Origin: an uncultured Eubacteriales bacterium
GTDB taxonomy: Bacteria; Bacillota; Clostridia; Christensenellales; Aristaeellaceae
Reading direction: 5' to 3'
Assembly: GCA_902793325.1 (NCBI GenBank)
Contig: CADBCY010000017.1
Span: forward strand, 16,835 to 80,834
Length of the DNA: 64,000 bases
This document shows positions 25,002-34,033 of this stretch, piece after piece. The notes under the pieces were generated by a model. The model saw only the letters and a list, made by a program, of their open reading frames with translations. It had not been told where the DNA came from and did not search any database. Within the stretch, counting starts at the first letter, position 1; each line of letters begins with the position of its first letter. The translations under genes and the position numbers were made by a program.

Positions 25002-27350
25002 ATGAAGGCGATCATCATGGCAGGCGGCGAGGGCACGCGCCTGCGGCCGCTGACCTGCGATTGCCCCAAACCCATGCTGCGGCTGATGAACCGGCCCGTG
25101 CTGTCCTACGCGCTGGCGCTGCTCCGCGCCCACGGCGTGACGGAGTGCGCCGTCACGCTGGGCTACCTGCCCGACGCCGTGCGGGACGCCTTCGGCGCGG
25201 GGGACGCGCTGGGCCTGAACCTGCGCTACTTCGTCGAGCAATCGCCGCTGGGCACCGCGGGCGGCGTGAAGCAGGCGGAGGACTTCCTGGACGAGACCTT
25301 CGCGGTGCTCTCCGGGGACGGCCTCACGGACCTGGATCTCACCGCCGCGCTGGCCTTTCACCGGGCGAGGCGCGCCCTGGCCACGCTGGTGCTGAAGCGC
25401 GTGGACAACCCGCTGGAATACGGCGTGGTGTCCGTCGGCGCGGACGGCCGCGTGCGCCGCTTCCAGGAGAAGCCCGACTGGAGCGACGTGACCGCCGATA
25501 CGGTGAACACCGGCATCTATATCCTGGAACCGGAGGTCCTCGGCCACATCCCCGAGGGCCGCGCCTGCGACTTCGGGCGGGAGCTGTTCCCCGCGCTGGT
25601 GCGGGCCGGGCTGCCGGTGTACGGCTACGTCATGGAGGGGTACTGGTGCGACGTGGGCGACGTGCGTGCCTACCTCGCCGCCCATCGCGACGCCATGGAC
25701 GGCCGCGTGCGGCTGGAGGGACTGTCGCTGAAGGGCGGGCGCGTGTTGCAGATGCCCGGCGCCAGCGTGGACCGCGCCGCGGTGCTGGAGGGGCCCTGCC
25801 TCATCGGCCCCGGCGCGCGCGTGGAGGAAGGCGCGCACGTGGGGCCGTACAGCGTGCTCGGCGCGGGCTGCGTGGTGGGCCGGCGCGCCAGCGTGAAGCG
25901 GGCGGTGCTGTGGGACGGCGCAGCGCTGGCGGAGGGCGCGCAGGCGCGGGACTGCGTGCTGGGCGTCCGCGCGCGGCTGGGCGAGGGCGCGCAGGTCTAC
26001 GACGGCTGCGCCCTGGGCACCGGCGCGAGCCTCGGGCCGAGGGCGGTGCTGCTGCCCGGCGTGCGGCTGTGGCCGGGCCGCAGCGCCGGGCCGGGCGAGC
26101 GCCTGGACGCCAACCGCGTGTGGGGCGAGCCCGCGCCGGCGGACTTCCGGGCGGGCCGGATGCGCCTGTCCTCCCCCGAGGGCGCGGCGCGCTTCGCGCA
26201 GGCGCTGGTCGCCGCGCTCGGGCCGGGGGAGCTGCTGCTGGGGCGCTGCGAGGGCGGCGCGGCGCAGGCGCTGTGGTACGCCGCCGCGGCGGGCGCCATG
26301 GCCCAGGGCGCGGCGGTGCTGGACGCCGGGCCGTGCACGCTGCCCATGCTGGCCCACGCCTGCCGCTCGCTGAAGGCGAACGCCGCCGCCTGGGTGGACG
26401 GCGAGGGCATCCTACCGTTGAACGGCCTCGGCGCGAAGCTGGAGGCCGGCGACCGGCGGCAGCTTCTGACGCTGTACGCCCGGCAGGACTTCGCCCTGCC
26501 CTTCCGCCGGGAGACCCCGCCGCCGCGGGCGCTGGACGGCCTGGCGCTGGCCTATGTGGCCGACGTCGCCGCCCGCTTCGACGCGAAGCCCGACGACGCC
26601 CCCGCGGTGGCGCTGCACGCCGCGGATCCGCTGCTGCTGGAGCTGGCCGCGCAGGCCTTCGCCCGCGCCGGGCTGCGCGTGCGCGCCGAGGCCGACGAAT
26701 CGCGCATGGTCCCGGGCCCGGGCGAGGTCGGCGTATGGCTCACGGAGGGCGGCGCCGGCTTCGCGCTGGCGGACGAGGCGGGCATGCCGGACGACGCCGG
26801 GCGGCAGTTGCTGCTGGCCTGGACGATGCTGGAGGGCGGCGCGGACGCGCTGCTGCTGCCCGCCCACGCCACCCGGGCCGTGGAGGCGCTGGCGCAGGCG
26901 CGCGGCGCGCGGGTGGCTTACGTGGCCGGGGACGCCGGCCAGTGGCTGAACCGGCTCGCCCGCGAGCAGCCCGGGCAGTTCGCGCTGCAGACGGACGGCC
27001 TGGCGGCGGCGCTCGCGGCGCTGTCCGCGCTGGCGCGCGCGGGGCTCACCCTCGCGGACTGGCGGGCGATCATGCCCGGCGTGCAGCGCCGCAGCCGCAG
27101 CGTGACCGTCCCGCTGGCGCGGACGGGCCGCATCCTGGGCGCGCTGGCGCGGCGCGAGGAGGGCGCGGAGCTGGGCGGCGGGCTGCGCTTCCGCCGGGGC
27201 GACGGCTGGGCCTGGGTCTGCCCGGACGAATCCACGCACGGCTTCCGCATCGTCGCCGAATCCGCCAACGCCGAGTTCGCGCGCGAGCTGTGCGACTTCT
27301 GCGAGCGCGAGGTGCGCAGGCTGGCGGGCGAGCCGGGCGGAACGGCGTGA
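25002..27350 (+). CDS. Sugar nucleotidyltransferase (mannose-1-phosphate guanylyltransferase-like) fused to a degenerate phosphomannomutase domain
   Basis: 782 residues. Residues 1-230 are an NTP_transferase domain (GGEGTRLRPLT at 8-18, LSGDGLTD near 104, MEGYWCDVGD near 210). Residues 240-375 form a left-handed hexapeptide beta-helix. Residues 385-782 align in layout with alpha-D-phosphohexomutases, but the phosphoserine loop (normally TASHNP) reads WVDGEGILPLNG (464 on) and the metal loop (normally DxDGDR) reads LTEGGAGFAL (580 on), so mutase chemistry is probably lost. The start is set by homology; the upstream AAAGGA is rather far. Likely makes GDP-mannose or another activated sugar; specificity unknown. 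Confidence 0.85.
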   Translation: MKAIIMAGGEGTRLRPLTCDCPKPMLRLMNRPVLSYALALLRAHGVTECAVTLGYLPDAVRDAFGAGDALGLNLRYFVEQSPLGTAGGVKQAEDFLDETFAVLSGDGLTDLDLTAALAFHRARRALATLVLKRVDNPLEYGVVSVGADGRVRRFQEKPDWSDVTADTVNTGIYILEPEVLGHIPEGRACDFGRELFPALVRAGLPVYGYVMEGYWCDVGDVRAYLAAHRDAMDGRVRLEGLSLKGGRVLQMPGASVDRAAVLEGPCLIGPGARVEEGAHVGPYSVLGAGCVVGRRASVKRAVLWDGAALAEGAQARDCVLGVRARLGEGAQVYDGCALGTGASLGPRAVLLPGVRLWPGRSAGPGERLDANRVWGEPAPADFRAGRMRLSSPEGAARFAQALVAALGPGELLLGRCEGGAAQALWYAAAAGAMAQGAAVLDAGPCTLPMLAHACRSLKANAAAWVDGEGILPLNGLGAKLEAGDRRQLLTLYARQDFALPFRRETPPPRALDGLALAYVADVAARFDAKPDDAPAVALHAADPLLLELAAQAFARAGLRVRAEADESRMVPGPGEVGVWLTEGGAGFALADEAGMPDDAGRQLLLAWTMLEGGADALLLPAHATRAVEALAQARGARVAYVAGDAGQWLNRLAREQPGQFALQTDGLAAALAALSALARAGLTLADWRAIMPGVQRRSRSVTVPLARTGRILGALARREEGAELGGGLRFRRGDGWAWVCPDESTHGFRIVAESANAEFARELCDFCEREVRRLAGEPGGTA

Positions 27351-27365
27351 TTCGCATCCGTATTG

Positions 27366-27394
27366 TTGATTTTTCCCCTATGATATGTTATAAT
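27366..27394 (+). promoter_or_regulatory. Promoter of the Ig-like exported gene
   Basis: TTGATT (27366-27371), 17 bases, perfect TATAAT (27389-27394), 33 bases before the ATG. Confidence 0.78.
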
Positions 27395-27426
27395 TTGGTT
27401 GAAACCAGATTGGGGAGGGCAATACC

Positions 27427-28293
27427 ATGAATCACAAGCTGTTCTTCAGGGGATTGGCGCTGGCGCTCGCGCTGCTGCTCGCGCTGCCGGTCCTCGCGCT
27501 GGCCGAGGACATCGCGACGGAATCCCTCGAAGCGCCCGACATCGAGGCGTCCTTCGTCGACGCGACGCCCGCCGAGATCAACGAGATCCTGGGGTACGCG
27601 AATGAAACGGATCCGTCCACCGAGCTCACCGACCCCACCGAAACCACTTCGACCGAACCGATTTCGATCTCCATCAACGACCGCAAGCCCGTGCTGCACC
27701 TGGGCTATTCCATTGAGCTGGAGACCACGCTGGACCCCACCAACGCCAGCACCACGCTGAAGTGGAAGTCGTCCAAGAAGAAGGTCGCGAAGGTGGACGC
27801 CGCCACCGGCAAGATCACCGCGCGCAAGACGGGCAAGACGAAGATCACCGTCACCACCGCCAACGGCAAGAAGGACACGGTCACGCTGACCGTCAAGAAG
27901 AACAAGCTCAGCGGCATCAACAAGAAGCTCACCAAGAAGTCCCTGCGCCAGGCCGGGAAGAACTGCCTGATCCGGCTCAAGTCCATGGAGATCAAGCCCA
28001 ACGGCAAGATGGTGTGCGAGTTCTACTTCATCTCCAGCCTGCGGCGCGTGGTCCGGCTGACGAACCTGAACATCAGCATCGGCGTTTCGACCTCCAGCGG
28101 GACGTACCGGATCGCCCACCACACGTTCTCCAAGGTGAAGATCAACTCGAGCCGGAACCGCTGCAAGACCATCAAGCTCACCTTCCCCGCAAAGGACGTC
28201 GAGAAGCTCCTGGGCGTCAACTTCCCCGTCTACGCGCTGAGCGCCGGCAACGTGGTCGAAAGCGCGACCGCCAAGGTGTGGTACCTGAAGTGA
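27427..28293 (+). CDS. Exported protein with a BIG2-type Ig-like domain
   Basis: 288 residues. Signal peptide 1-26 (LALA-ED), then a Ser/Thr/Glu-rich linker (about 28-78) and a bacterial Ig-like group 2 domain (about 80-158: LHLGYSIELETTLDP, LKWKSSKKKVAKVDAATGKI, GKTKITVTT). A basic C-terminal beta-rich domain (about 165-288) of no recognised family follows. It is probably attached to or interacting with the envelope, and has its own promoter and terminator. The first two in-frame ATG alternatives are excluded by GGGAGG before 27427. Confidence 0.8.
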   Translation: MNHKLFFRGLALALALLLALPVLALAEDIATESLEAPDIEASFVDATPAEINEILGYANETDPSTELTDPTETTSTEPISISINDRKPVLHLGYSIELETTLDPTNASTTLKWKSSKKKVAKVDAATGKITARKTGKTKITVTTANGKKDTVTLTVKKNKLSGINKKLTKKSLRQAGKNCLIRLKSMEIKPNGKMVCEFYFISSLRRVVRLTNLNISIGVSTSSGTYRIAHHTFSKVKINSSRNRCKTIKLTFPAKDVEKLLGVNFPVYALSAGNVVESATAKVWYLK

Positions 28294-28339
28294 CCGCAGG
28301 ACGGGTGCGAAAACCCATCGTCATCAAACGATTAAACGA

Positions 28340-28364
28340 GCCGGGGAGCATTGCGCTCCCCGGC
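28340..28364. terminator. Hairpin between convergent genes
   Basis: A 10-bp stem (28340-28349 with 28355-28364). On the plus strand T-rich sequence (ending TTTTTC) starts about a dozen bases later. It probably serves both 27427-28293 and the opposite metalloprotease. Confidence 0.65.
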
Positions 28365-28405
28365 CCGTATTCTATCCTTTTCGCGTTTTTCCGCGCACCA
28401 TACGC

Positions 28406-29383
28406 CTACGCGGCCGCTTCCCAGGCCCCGGCCCGCAGCAGCGCGTCGATGTCCCGGATGAGCGCCGGCGTCTGGTATTCCATGCCGTCCGGCCCGTACA
28501 GGACGGTAAAGCAGAAGTCATCCGCCAGCGTCTCCTCGGGGTCGATCACGTAGTCGGTGTTCTCGCCAAAGACCTCCCAGAAGTTGGCCGCGTCCTCGTC
28601 GGTGTACAGCACAGAGAGGTCGTCGATGGGCACGAGGCCGGTCTGCACGAGCTCGAAGAAGCTGTCCCCGGGCCGCTCAAAGGGCCTGACGGTCGTGAAT
28701 ACCACGACGCACTCGCGCATGACCCCGTCGATCTCGAACGCGGCGTGGGCGTCGTGGTGTTCCACGTCGGGATTGGAGATGATCCTGTCCGCGACGGACT
28801 CCGGCAACACATAGTCCTCCGCCTCGACGGTGAAGCCCAGCAGGCCGTACATCTTCCGGCGGAAATCCGGATGCGAGCGGGTCAGGCAGTGGAACAGCTC
28901 GTGAACGACGACCTCACGGAATAAGTCCTCGCTGCCCTCCTCCCCCGACAGGGCGTAATCCATAAACTCCTCGCCGAGGTAGATCTGCGTGCCGTGGGTA
29001 TAGCCGACCACATCGCACTCCTCGCGCGCCGTCGTCTTGGCGAACACGATGTCGTCCACGGCGGGCAGCGCGTAGCCGCGCTCGGCGCAAATCTGCTCCA
29101 CCTCCGAAAGGACGCCGTCCAGCAGGGCCTTTTCATCGTCGCTGAACTCCAGCGCCTGCGCCGCGGCGAAGCTTTCCATCTCCTCCAGGGTCGCGTCCGC
29201 CTTCTGCAGGCGGAAGCTCAAATCGCTTTGGTTCAATCCCTCATAGTAGTCGCGGTTGGACAGCAGCAGCGCCGCCGCCTCGCCAGGATCCGCATAGCGG
29301 TGGCGGAACGTCGCGCCTTCGGCCACGGCCGAAGCCAGCGCGAGCAGCGCGATCGCCAGCGCCAGGATCCGCTTTCCCATCAT
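28406..29383 (-). CDS. Secreted zinc metalloprotease-like protein (HExxH)
   Basis: 325 residues. Signal peptide 1-22. A clear zinc site H161-ELFH-165 is followed by a helix (CLTRSHPDFRRKMYGLLGF) and a later acidic patch that could supply the third ligand (VLPESVAD, about residue 192). No propeptide or named peptidase family is recognised. The start at 29383 has GGGAG 8 bases upstream; two upstream in-frame ATGs are less likely. It begins 15 bases after the stop of the GGDEF gene, so the two are probably co-transcribed. Confidence 0.75.
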   Translation of the reverse strand: MMGKRILALAIALLALASAVAEGATFRHRYADPGEAAALLLSNRDYYEGLNQSDLSFRLQKADATLEEMESFAAAQALEFSDDEKALLDGVLSEVEQICAERGYALPAVDDIVFAKTTAREECDVVGYTHGTQIYLGEEFMDYALSGEEGSEDLFREVVVHELFHCLTRSHPDFRRKMYGLLGFTVEAEDYVLPESVADRIISNPDVEHHDAHAAFEIDGVMRECVVVFTTVRPFERPGDSFFELVQTGLVPIDDLSVLYTDEDAANFWEVFGENTDYVIDPEETLADDFCFTVLYGPDGMEYQTPALIRDIDALLRAGAWEAAA

Positions 29384-29397
29384 CGTCCTCGCTCCCT

Positions 29398-30768
29398 TCA
29401 TGTGTCCCGGTCCCCGGATACGTCCCTGTGCTTCTCCTGCTTCTGCGCGTACATCTTCTTGTCCGCCTCGTCCAGCAGCTTCCTGAAGGTCGTCTGCCCG
29501 ATCTCCTCCGCGTAGGCATAGCCCAGCGAGACGCTGATGTTCTGCGACTTCTCCGTCTCCTCGAACCGCGCCACCATCTGGTCGATGGCCTCGGGCGTGC
29601 AGTCCTTCACGATCGCCGCGAACTCGTCGCCGCCGAAGCGGAAGCAGTTCTCGCCGAAGCAGGAGGAGATGCACTCGGCCGCCGTGCGGATCAACTGGTC
29701 GCCCGCCAGGTGGCCCTTGGTGTCGTTCGTCTTTTTCAGGTAATTGACGTCAAACAGCAGCACCGCCATGGAGTAGCCGCTGTCCCCGGACTCCAGCATG
29801 TACTGCTCGAAGCGGTAGCGGTTGGGCAGGTTGGTCAGCGCGTCCGTCTCCGCGGCGGAGCGCAGTATGGTGTCCAGCGCGTCCCGGCGCATCAGCACGT
29901 CGTTGTAGGCCGCGGCGAGCAGCCGGATCTCCCGGAAGCCCTTCTTCTCGTCCAGGGCGACGTTCTCGGGAATCTGCCGGACGAAGTGCCCCAGCGGGAA
30001 CAGCATCTTCCGGTAGAGCGCCATGAAGGTGCCGATCAGTATGACGATGATGGACAGCGTGACGACCCACAGGATGGTCCTCAGGATCATGATGCGCTTC
30101 GCCGTCTCGGCGGCTATGCGCGCGGATGCGCTCTGCAGCATCTCCGCGCAGGCGTTGACCTGCTCGGATACCGTCTGCTTGTTCAGCGCGTACACGGAGC
30201 TCAGCAGCAGCGCTCTCGCCGCCGACTCGCGCTGCGCGTCGGTCATGGCCAGCTCTTCCTCCGTCAGCGCCACCAAGGGGATCTGCGTGAGCGGCTGGAT
30301 CTCCGGCAGCGGGTACACCGAGCGCATCAGGCTGATGGCGTGGATCTGCGTCTCCAGCAGGAAGTCGGCGCTCTTCGCCGCCTCCTCGACGCACGCCAGC
30401 TCCTCGGGGGTCACGTCGAAGCTCCGGAAGCGCTCCAGCACCTGCTGTCCGCGCCGATCCCGCGCCAGCTCCCCCGCGTACGCCTTCATGGGGAACACGT
30501 TGATCTCCCCCGTCTCCGTCGTCGGCATCATCACGAAGTTGTTCGACGAATCCGCCAGCAGGCTCGACCCCGCCAGCAGCGAGGTGACCTCCTGGGTATA
30601 GGCGCCCGAGTTTCGCATGATGGTGGACATCTTGCCGCTCGAGGAATTGACCATCAGGATCACGACGATAATCATGATGTGCAGCACGGAGAGCGTCATG
30701 ACGATGGGCATGACGAGGGCGTTTGCCGATATGCCCGTCGCGCGGTTTGCTGCGTTGTTTTTCTTCAT
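29398..30768 (-). CDS. Membrane-bound diguanylate cyclase (GGDEF)
   Basis: 456 residues. Two membrane helices (about 17-41 and 235-258) enclose an extracytoplasmic, mostly helical sensor of about 190 residues. The cytoplasmic part starts with a HAMP-like linker (FRQIPENVALDEKKGFREIR) and ends in a GGDEF domain (DALTNLPNRYRF near 315; catalytic RFGGDEFAAI near 387). No RxxD inhibitory site precedes GGDEF. It should make cyclic di-GMP in response to an outside signal. The ATG at 30768 is used because the protein then starts with a basic pre-membrane segment. Downstream partner: the HExxH secreted protein. Confidence 0.9.
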   Translation of the reverse strand: MKKNNAANRATGISANALVMPIVMTLSVLHIMIIVVILMVNSSSGKMSTIMRNSGAYTQEVTSLLAGSSLLADSSNNFVMMPTTETGEINVFPMKAYAGELARDRRGQQVLERFRSFDVTPEELACVEEAAKSADFLLETQIHAISLMRSVYPLPEIQPLTQIPLVALTEEELAMTDAQRESAARALLLSSVYALNKQTVSEQVNACAEMLQSASARIAAETAKRIMILRTILWVVTLSIIVILIGTFMALYRKMLFPLGHFVRQIPENVALDEKKGFREIRLLAAAYNDVLMRRDALDTILRSAAETDALTNLPNRYRFEQYMLESGDSGYSMAVLLFDVNYLKKTNDTKGHLAGDQLIRTAAECISSCFGENCFRFGGDEFAAIVKDCTPEAIDQMVARFEETEKSQNISVSLGYAYAEEIGQTTFRKLLDEADKKMYAQKQEKHRDVSGDRDT

Positions 30769-30853
30769 TGGCCTCGCCGCCTTTGTGCTTGCTTCGTGGA
30801 AAACCGGAATATGGAAGCGGGCCGGCGCCCGCGCAGATACACCCATTGTGTTT

Positions 30854-30882
30854 ATTATATCAATAATACCGCCGCTTGTCCA
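30854..30882 (-). promoter_or_regulatory. Promoter of the GGDEF gene
   Basis: Minus strand TGGACA (30877-30882), 17 bases, perfect TATAAT (30854-30859). The leader to the ATG is about 80 bases. Confidence 0.75.
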
Positions 30883-30910
30883 GTGCGCGCGGAACAAAAA
30901 CCGACCGGCG

Positions 30911-30943
30911 CGAAACAAAACCGACCGGCATTTGCCGGTCGGT
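30911..30943 (-). terminator. Terminator of the peptide-uptake operon
   Basis: Minus strand: a 10-bp stem (30934-30943 with 30920-30929), a 4-base loop and a TTTTGTTT tail. It lies after the M14 peptidase stop. A partial copy of the stem half occurs again at 30900-30909. Confidence 0.88.
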
Positions 30944-30978
30944 CAGAGCGCCGATAAAGATCAGTCGGTATGTTTGTG

Positions 30979-32388
30979 TCAGGCTTTTGCGACCTCGGGG
31001 TGATCCCGCAGGTACTCGGCCACCTTCAGGCCGCACTCCAGCTGGATGCGGACCAGCTTGCGGATGGGGATGACCTCGTAGTCCAGCTCGTCCTCGAGCT
31101 GCGCCGCCTGCTCCGCGTGCAGCTTGCGCGCCGCCTCCAGGCCCGCGGTCAGCTTCTCCCGCTTTTCCGCCGCTCGGGGATCGCCCTGCTCCGCCGCCGC
31201 CAGCTCCCATTCGTTGGCGCGGGCGGCCATGCCGATGGTCAGCAGGCCGTAGAAGCGGCTGACGGACAGGTTGTCGAACTTCTCCGCGCCGGTGGCGGGC
31301 TCGGCGTAGTCGGGGTTTTCCGCGATCATCTTCAGCGTAGCCTCGTCGCTCTCCTCCTTCAGGAAGGCGTCGATGGCCAGCAGGAAGGGGTTGTCCCCGC
31401 GCATGACGTCCCGCGACAGCGCCAGGATGTCCTTCAGCCGCGCGTGCATGGCGCGCTCGTTCTCGATCCGCTGCCGCACGGCATCCCTGCGCAAGATGTC
31501 GGAGGGCGTCAGATCGTCGATGCGCCGGTCGTAGAAGTAGGGCATTTCGGTGAGGAAGGTGATGGTGCGGCAGAGGTTCCAGGCGTACTCGTCCGAGCAG
31601 GTGCCGCTCTCGATGACCTTCGCGATGTCCTGCACGCCGAACTTCTCCAGGTAGTCGTACTCCTCGGAGATGCCGCCGCCCTCGAACACCGCCGGGTAGT
31701 AGACCTTCATGGCGGGGCTCTCCGGCTCGCCGAAGTGGATGGGAATGCCCTGCCTGCGCGGCGCCTCGTACAGCGACTCGTAGAGGCCCTTGTCGATGTC
31801 GCGCGTGAAGTACCAGTACACGCCGCCGAAGCCCGCGTTGTGCAGGCTGTAGATGAAGCTGGGCCGGACGCGGTCGATGAGCTTCATCATGGCCTCGGCC
31901 TCGGGCATGACGTCGTGGAAGTGCAGCTCCTTGTAGTCGATGGGGAACGTCCAGTCCACCTGCTGCCGGGGCACGGGGCGGAAGAAGTTGCGGCTGTAGT
32001 TCGTGATGGTATAGGGGCCCTTGATCCAGCCCTCGTTCAGCAGGTAGCCGTCGTAGTCCCACGCCTTGACGATGTACCAGTTGTACCCCAGCTTTTCGCG
32101 CAGCGCCGCGCTGCGGGCGAGGTTCTCGGTCAGGTACTCCAGCATCATCGTACCGATGGGCTCGTTGGGGTGCGGCAGGCCGAACATCAGGCCGTTGCGC
32201 GGCTGGTCCCCGCCGATCTTCAGGCACAACAGGTCGTGCCCGTCGCGGCTCTTGCCGATGGAGAACACCTCGACCACGTCGGGGTACTTCTCGGCCAGCG
32301 CGCGCGAGGAGGCGTCCATTTCCGCGGCGGTGAGGAATTCCCGATAGTCGGGCACGTTCGCCAGGAGCTGTTCGTAGATGGCATCCAT
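30979..32388 (-). CDS. M14-family zinc carboxypeptidase
   Basis: 469 residues, no signal peptide, hence cytoplasmic. The zinc motif HxxE is in GLPHPNEPIG (about residue 72-75) and the third ligand is probably the histidine in SLHNAG (about 184). The peptidase domain covers about 40-300, with a helical C-terminal extension of about 150 residues (KLTAGLEAARKLHAEQAAQLEDE). GAGGTG precedes the ATG. It is the last gene of the opp operon, so it very likely degrades peptides brought in by that transporter. A hairpin with a T tract separates it from oppA. Confidence 0.88.
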   Translation of the reverse strand: MDAIYEQLLANVPDYREFLTAAEMDASSRALAEKYPDVVEVFSIGKSRDGHDLLCLKIGGDQPRNGLMFGLPHPNEPIGTMMLEYLTENLARSAALREKLGYNWYIVKAWDYDGYLLNEGWIKGPYTITNYSRNFFRPVPRQQVDWTFPIDYKELHFHDVMPEAEAMMKLIDRVRPSFIYSLHNAGFGGVYWYFTRDIDKGLYESLYEAPRRQGIPIHFGEPESPAMKVYYPAVFEGGGISEEYDYLEKFGVQDIAKVIESGTCSDEYAWNLCRTITFLTEMPYFYDRRIDDLTPSDILRRDAVRQRIENERAMHARLKDILALSRDVMRGDNPFLLAIDAFLKEESDEATLKMIAENPDYAEPATGAEKFDNLSVSRFYGLLTIGMAARANEWELAAAEQGDPRAAEKREKLTAGLEAARKLHAEQAAQLEDELDYEVIPIRKLVRIQLECGLKVAEYLRDHPEVAKA

Positions 32389-32418
32389 GCAGTTTCACCT
32401 CGTACTCTTTGGGAATAG

Positions 32419-32449
32419 AAAAAGGCCGGGCAGCGCAAAGCCGCCCGGC
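32419..32449 (-). terminator. Intra-operon terminator/attenuator between oppA and the M14 gene
   Basis: Minus strand: a 7-bp GC stem (32443-32449 with 32425-32431), an 11-base loop, then CTTTTTC. It probably lets oppA be expressed more than the peptidase. Confidence 0.75.
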
Positions 32450-32457
32450 GCTGGGCG

Positions 32458-34011
32458 TTATTTCATGTCGTTGAAGTACACGAAGCCGTTGCCGAGGAAC
32501 AGCGGGCCCGTCAGATCGTCGTCCCGAACCGTGGTGGTCGTGGTGGTGTACACGGGGATGATGAGCTGCGTCTCGTTGCAGATCTCCTCCAGGTCGTAAA
32601 TCATCTCGGTGCGCTTGGCGGAATCCTGCTCGGTGGCCATGGCGTCCACCGCCGCCATGAAGGCTTCCTCGCCGCCGACGAAATCGAACGACGGGAAGTA
32701 GTTCAGCACCCACTGCATCAGCATGACGGGATCGGCGGTGCCGAAGCGACTGAAGCCCGCCTGGAACTCGCCGTTGGCCATGACCTCGTAGTGGTAGTTG
32801 TCGTCCTGGATGTTCAGGTTCAGCATGATGCCCGCCTCGAAGAGCTGCAGCTGCAGGCCCTGGGCGATGGTCTGGTCGGGCTCGACGCCGCCGAGCACGA
32901 AGTCGACGTTCAGGGTCTGGCCGTCCTTCTCGCGGACGCCGTCGCCGTCGGTGTCCACCCAGCCGGCCTCATCCAGCAGGGCCTTGGCCTTCTCCAGGTC
33001 GAAGGGGAAGGTCTCGCGGTAGTGGGCCTCGTAATCGGCGTTGTGGTTGCGCACCTTCTCCGTGACATAGCAGTAGGCGGGCGCGACGGTATCGTTCACC
33101 AGCGAGGCCAGCTCCTCGCGGTTGATCGCATGGGCGAACGCCAGGCGCACCGCGGGGTCGCTCATCACGGGATCGGTGAGGTTGAATTCGATGTAGTTGA
33201 CGCTGGGGATGGCCTGGCGGTTCTCCACCACGGCGTTCTCACGGGCGACCTGGTCGGCGCAGGCCCTGGATACGGCCATGGCGTAGTTCACGTTGCCGGC
33301 GTTGATCTCCTGGGCCAGCGTGAAGTCCTCGGAGATGAAGCGGATCGTGATTTCCTCAATATAGGCCGGGCCCTTGTTTTCCACGTAGGGGTTGTAGGTG
33401 ACGTAGCCGGGGTTGCGCTTGAGCACCGCGTGGCTGCCCGGGACGTATTCCTCGCAGCTGTAGGCGCCGTAGGGATGGCAGTCCCACAGCAGCTCGTCGT
33501 CGCTCTTGGCCTCCAGCTCGTCCTTGTCCATGATCGTGGTGAAGCTGTTGGCGAGCGCGGCGTACAGGTCGGCGGAATAGTGGTCCACGTGCAGGATCAC
33601 GTCGCGGCCGTCGGCCTCCATGGAGGTGATGGTGGAATACTGGCTCGCGAAGGGGCTGACCTTCTGGATGCGCTCCAGGGACGCGATGACGTCCTCGGGC
33701 TCAAGCTGCTCGCCGGAGGCGAAGTACATGCCCTCGGGAAAGGTGAGGGTGATGGTGTGGCCCTCGTCGGACACCTTGACCTCGCTGGCGATCAGCGGGC
33801 CCATCTCGCCGTTGCCGTCCAGGGAGACGGGCGCGTCGCCGATCAGGGTCTGCATGAACGACGAACCGTCCAGCTGGGTCACATCCAGGCCCCACCATTC
33901 GCTCATTTCCGTCATCACGATGGAATCGCGGACGACCTCGTCGGCCAGCGCGACCTGTCCCACGGACAGGATCAGCAGGGCGGTCAGCAGCAGGGAAAGC
34001 ATTCTCTTCAT
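32458..34011 (-). CDS. oppA: Peptide ABC transporter substrate-binding protein (family 5)
   Basis: 517 residues, extracytoplasmic solute receptor. Signal peptide 1-24 (VALA-DE); there is no lipobox cysteine, unusual for a Gram-positive binding protein. SBP_bac_5 features are visible: LTFPEGMYFASGEQL near 90, PYGAYSCEEYVPG near 168, and LAFAHAINREEL near 288. It follows oppB-oppC-oppD-oppF and precedes an M14 peptidase, so oligopeptides are the likely ligand; nickel or dipeptide receptors share this fold. Confidence 0.9.
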   Translation of the reverse strand: MKRMLSLLLTALLILSVGQVALADEVVRDSIVMTEMSEWWGLDVTQLDGSSFMQTLIGDAPVSLDGNGEMGPLIASEVKVSDEGHTITLTFPEGMYFASGEQLEPEDVIASLERIQKVSPFASQYSTITSMEADGRDVILHVDHYSADLYAALANSFTTIMDKDELEAKSDDELLWDCHPYGAYSCEEYVPGSHAVLKRNPGYVTYNPYVENKGPAYIEEITIRFISEDFTLAQEINAGNVNYAMAVSRACADQVARENAVVENRQAIPSVNYIEFNLTDPVMSDPAVRLAFAHAINREELASLVNDTVAPAYCYVTEKVRNHNADYEAHYRETFPFDLEKAKALLDEAGWVDTDGDGVREKDGQTLNVDFVLGGVEPDQTIAQGLQLQLFEAGIMLNLNIQDDNYHYEVMANGEFQAGFSRFGTADPVMLMQWVLNYFPSFDFVGGEEAFMAAVDAMATEQDSAKRTEMIYDLEEICNETQLIIPVYTTTTTTVRDDDLTGPLFLGNGFVYFNDMK

Positions 34012-34033
34012 GGTCGTTCCTCCTCAGAAATCT

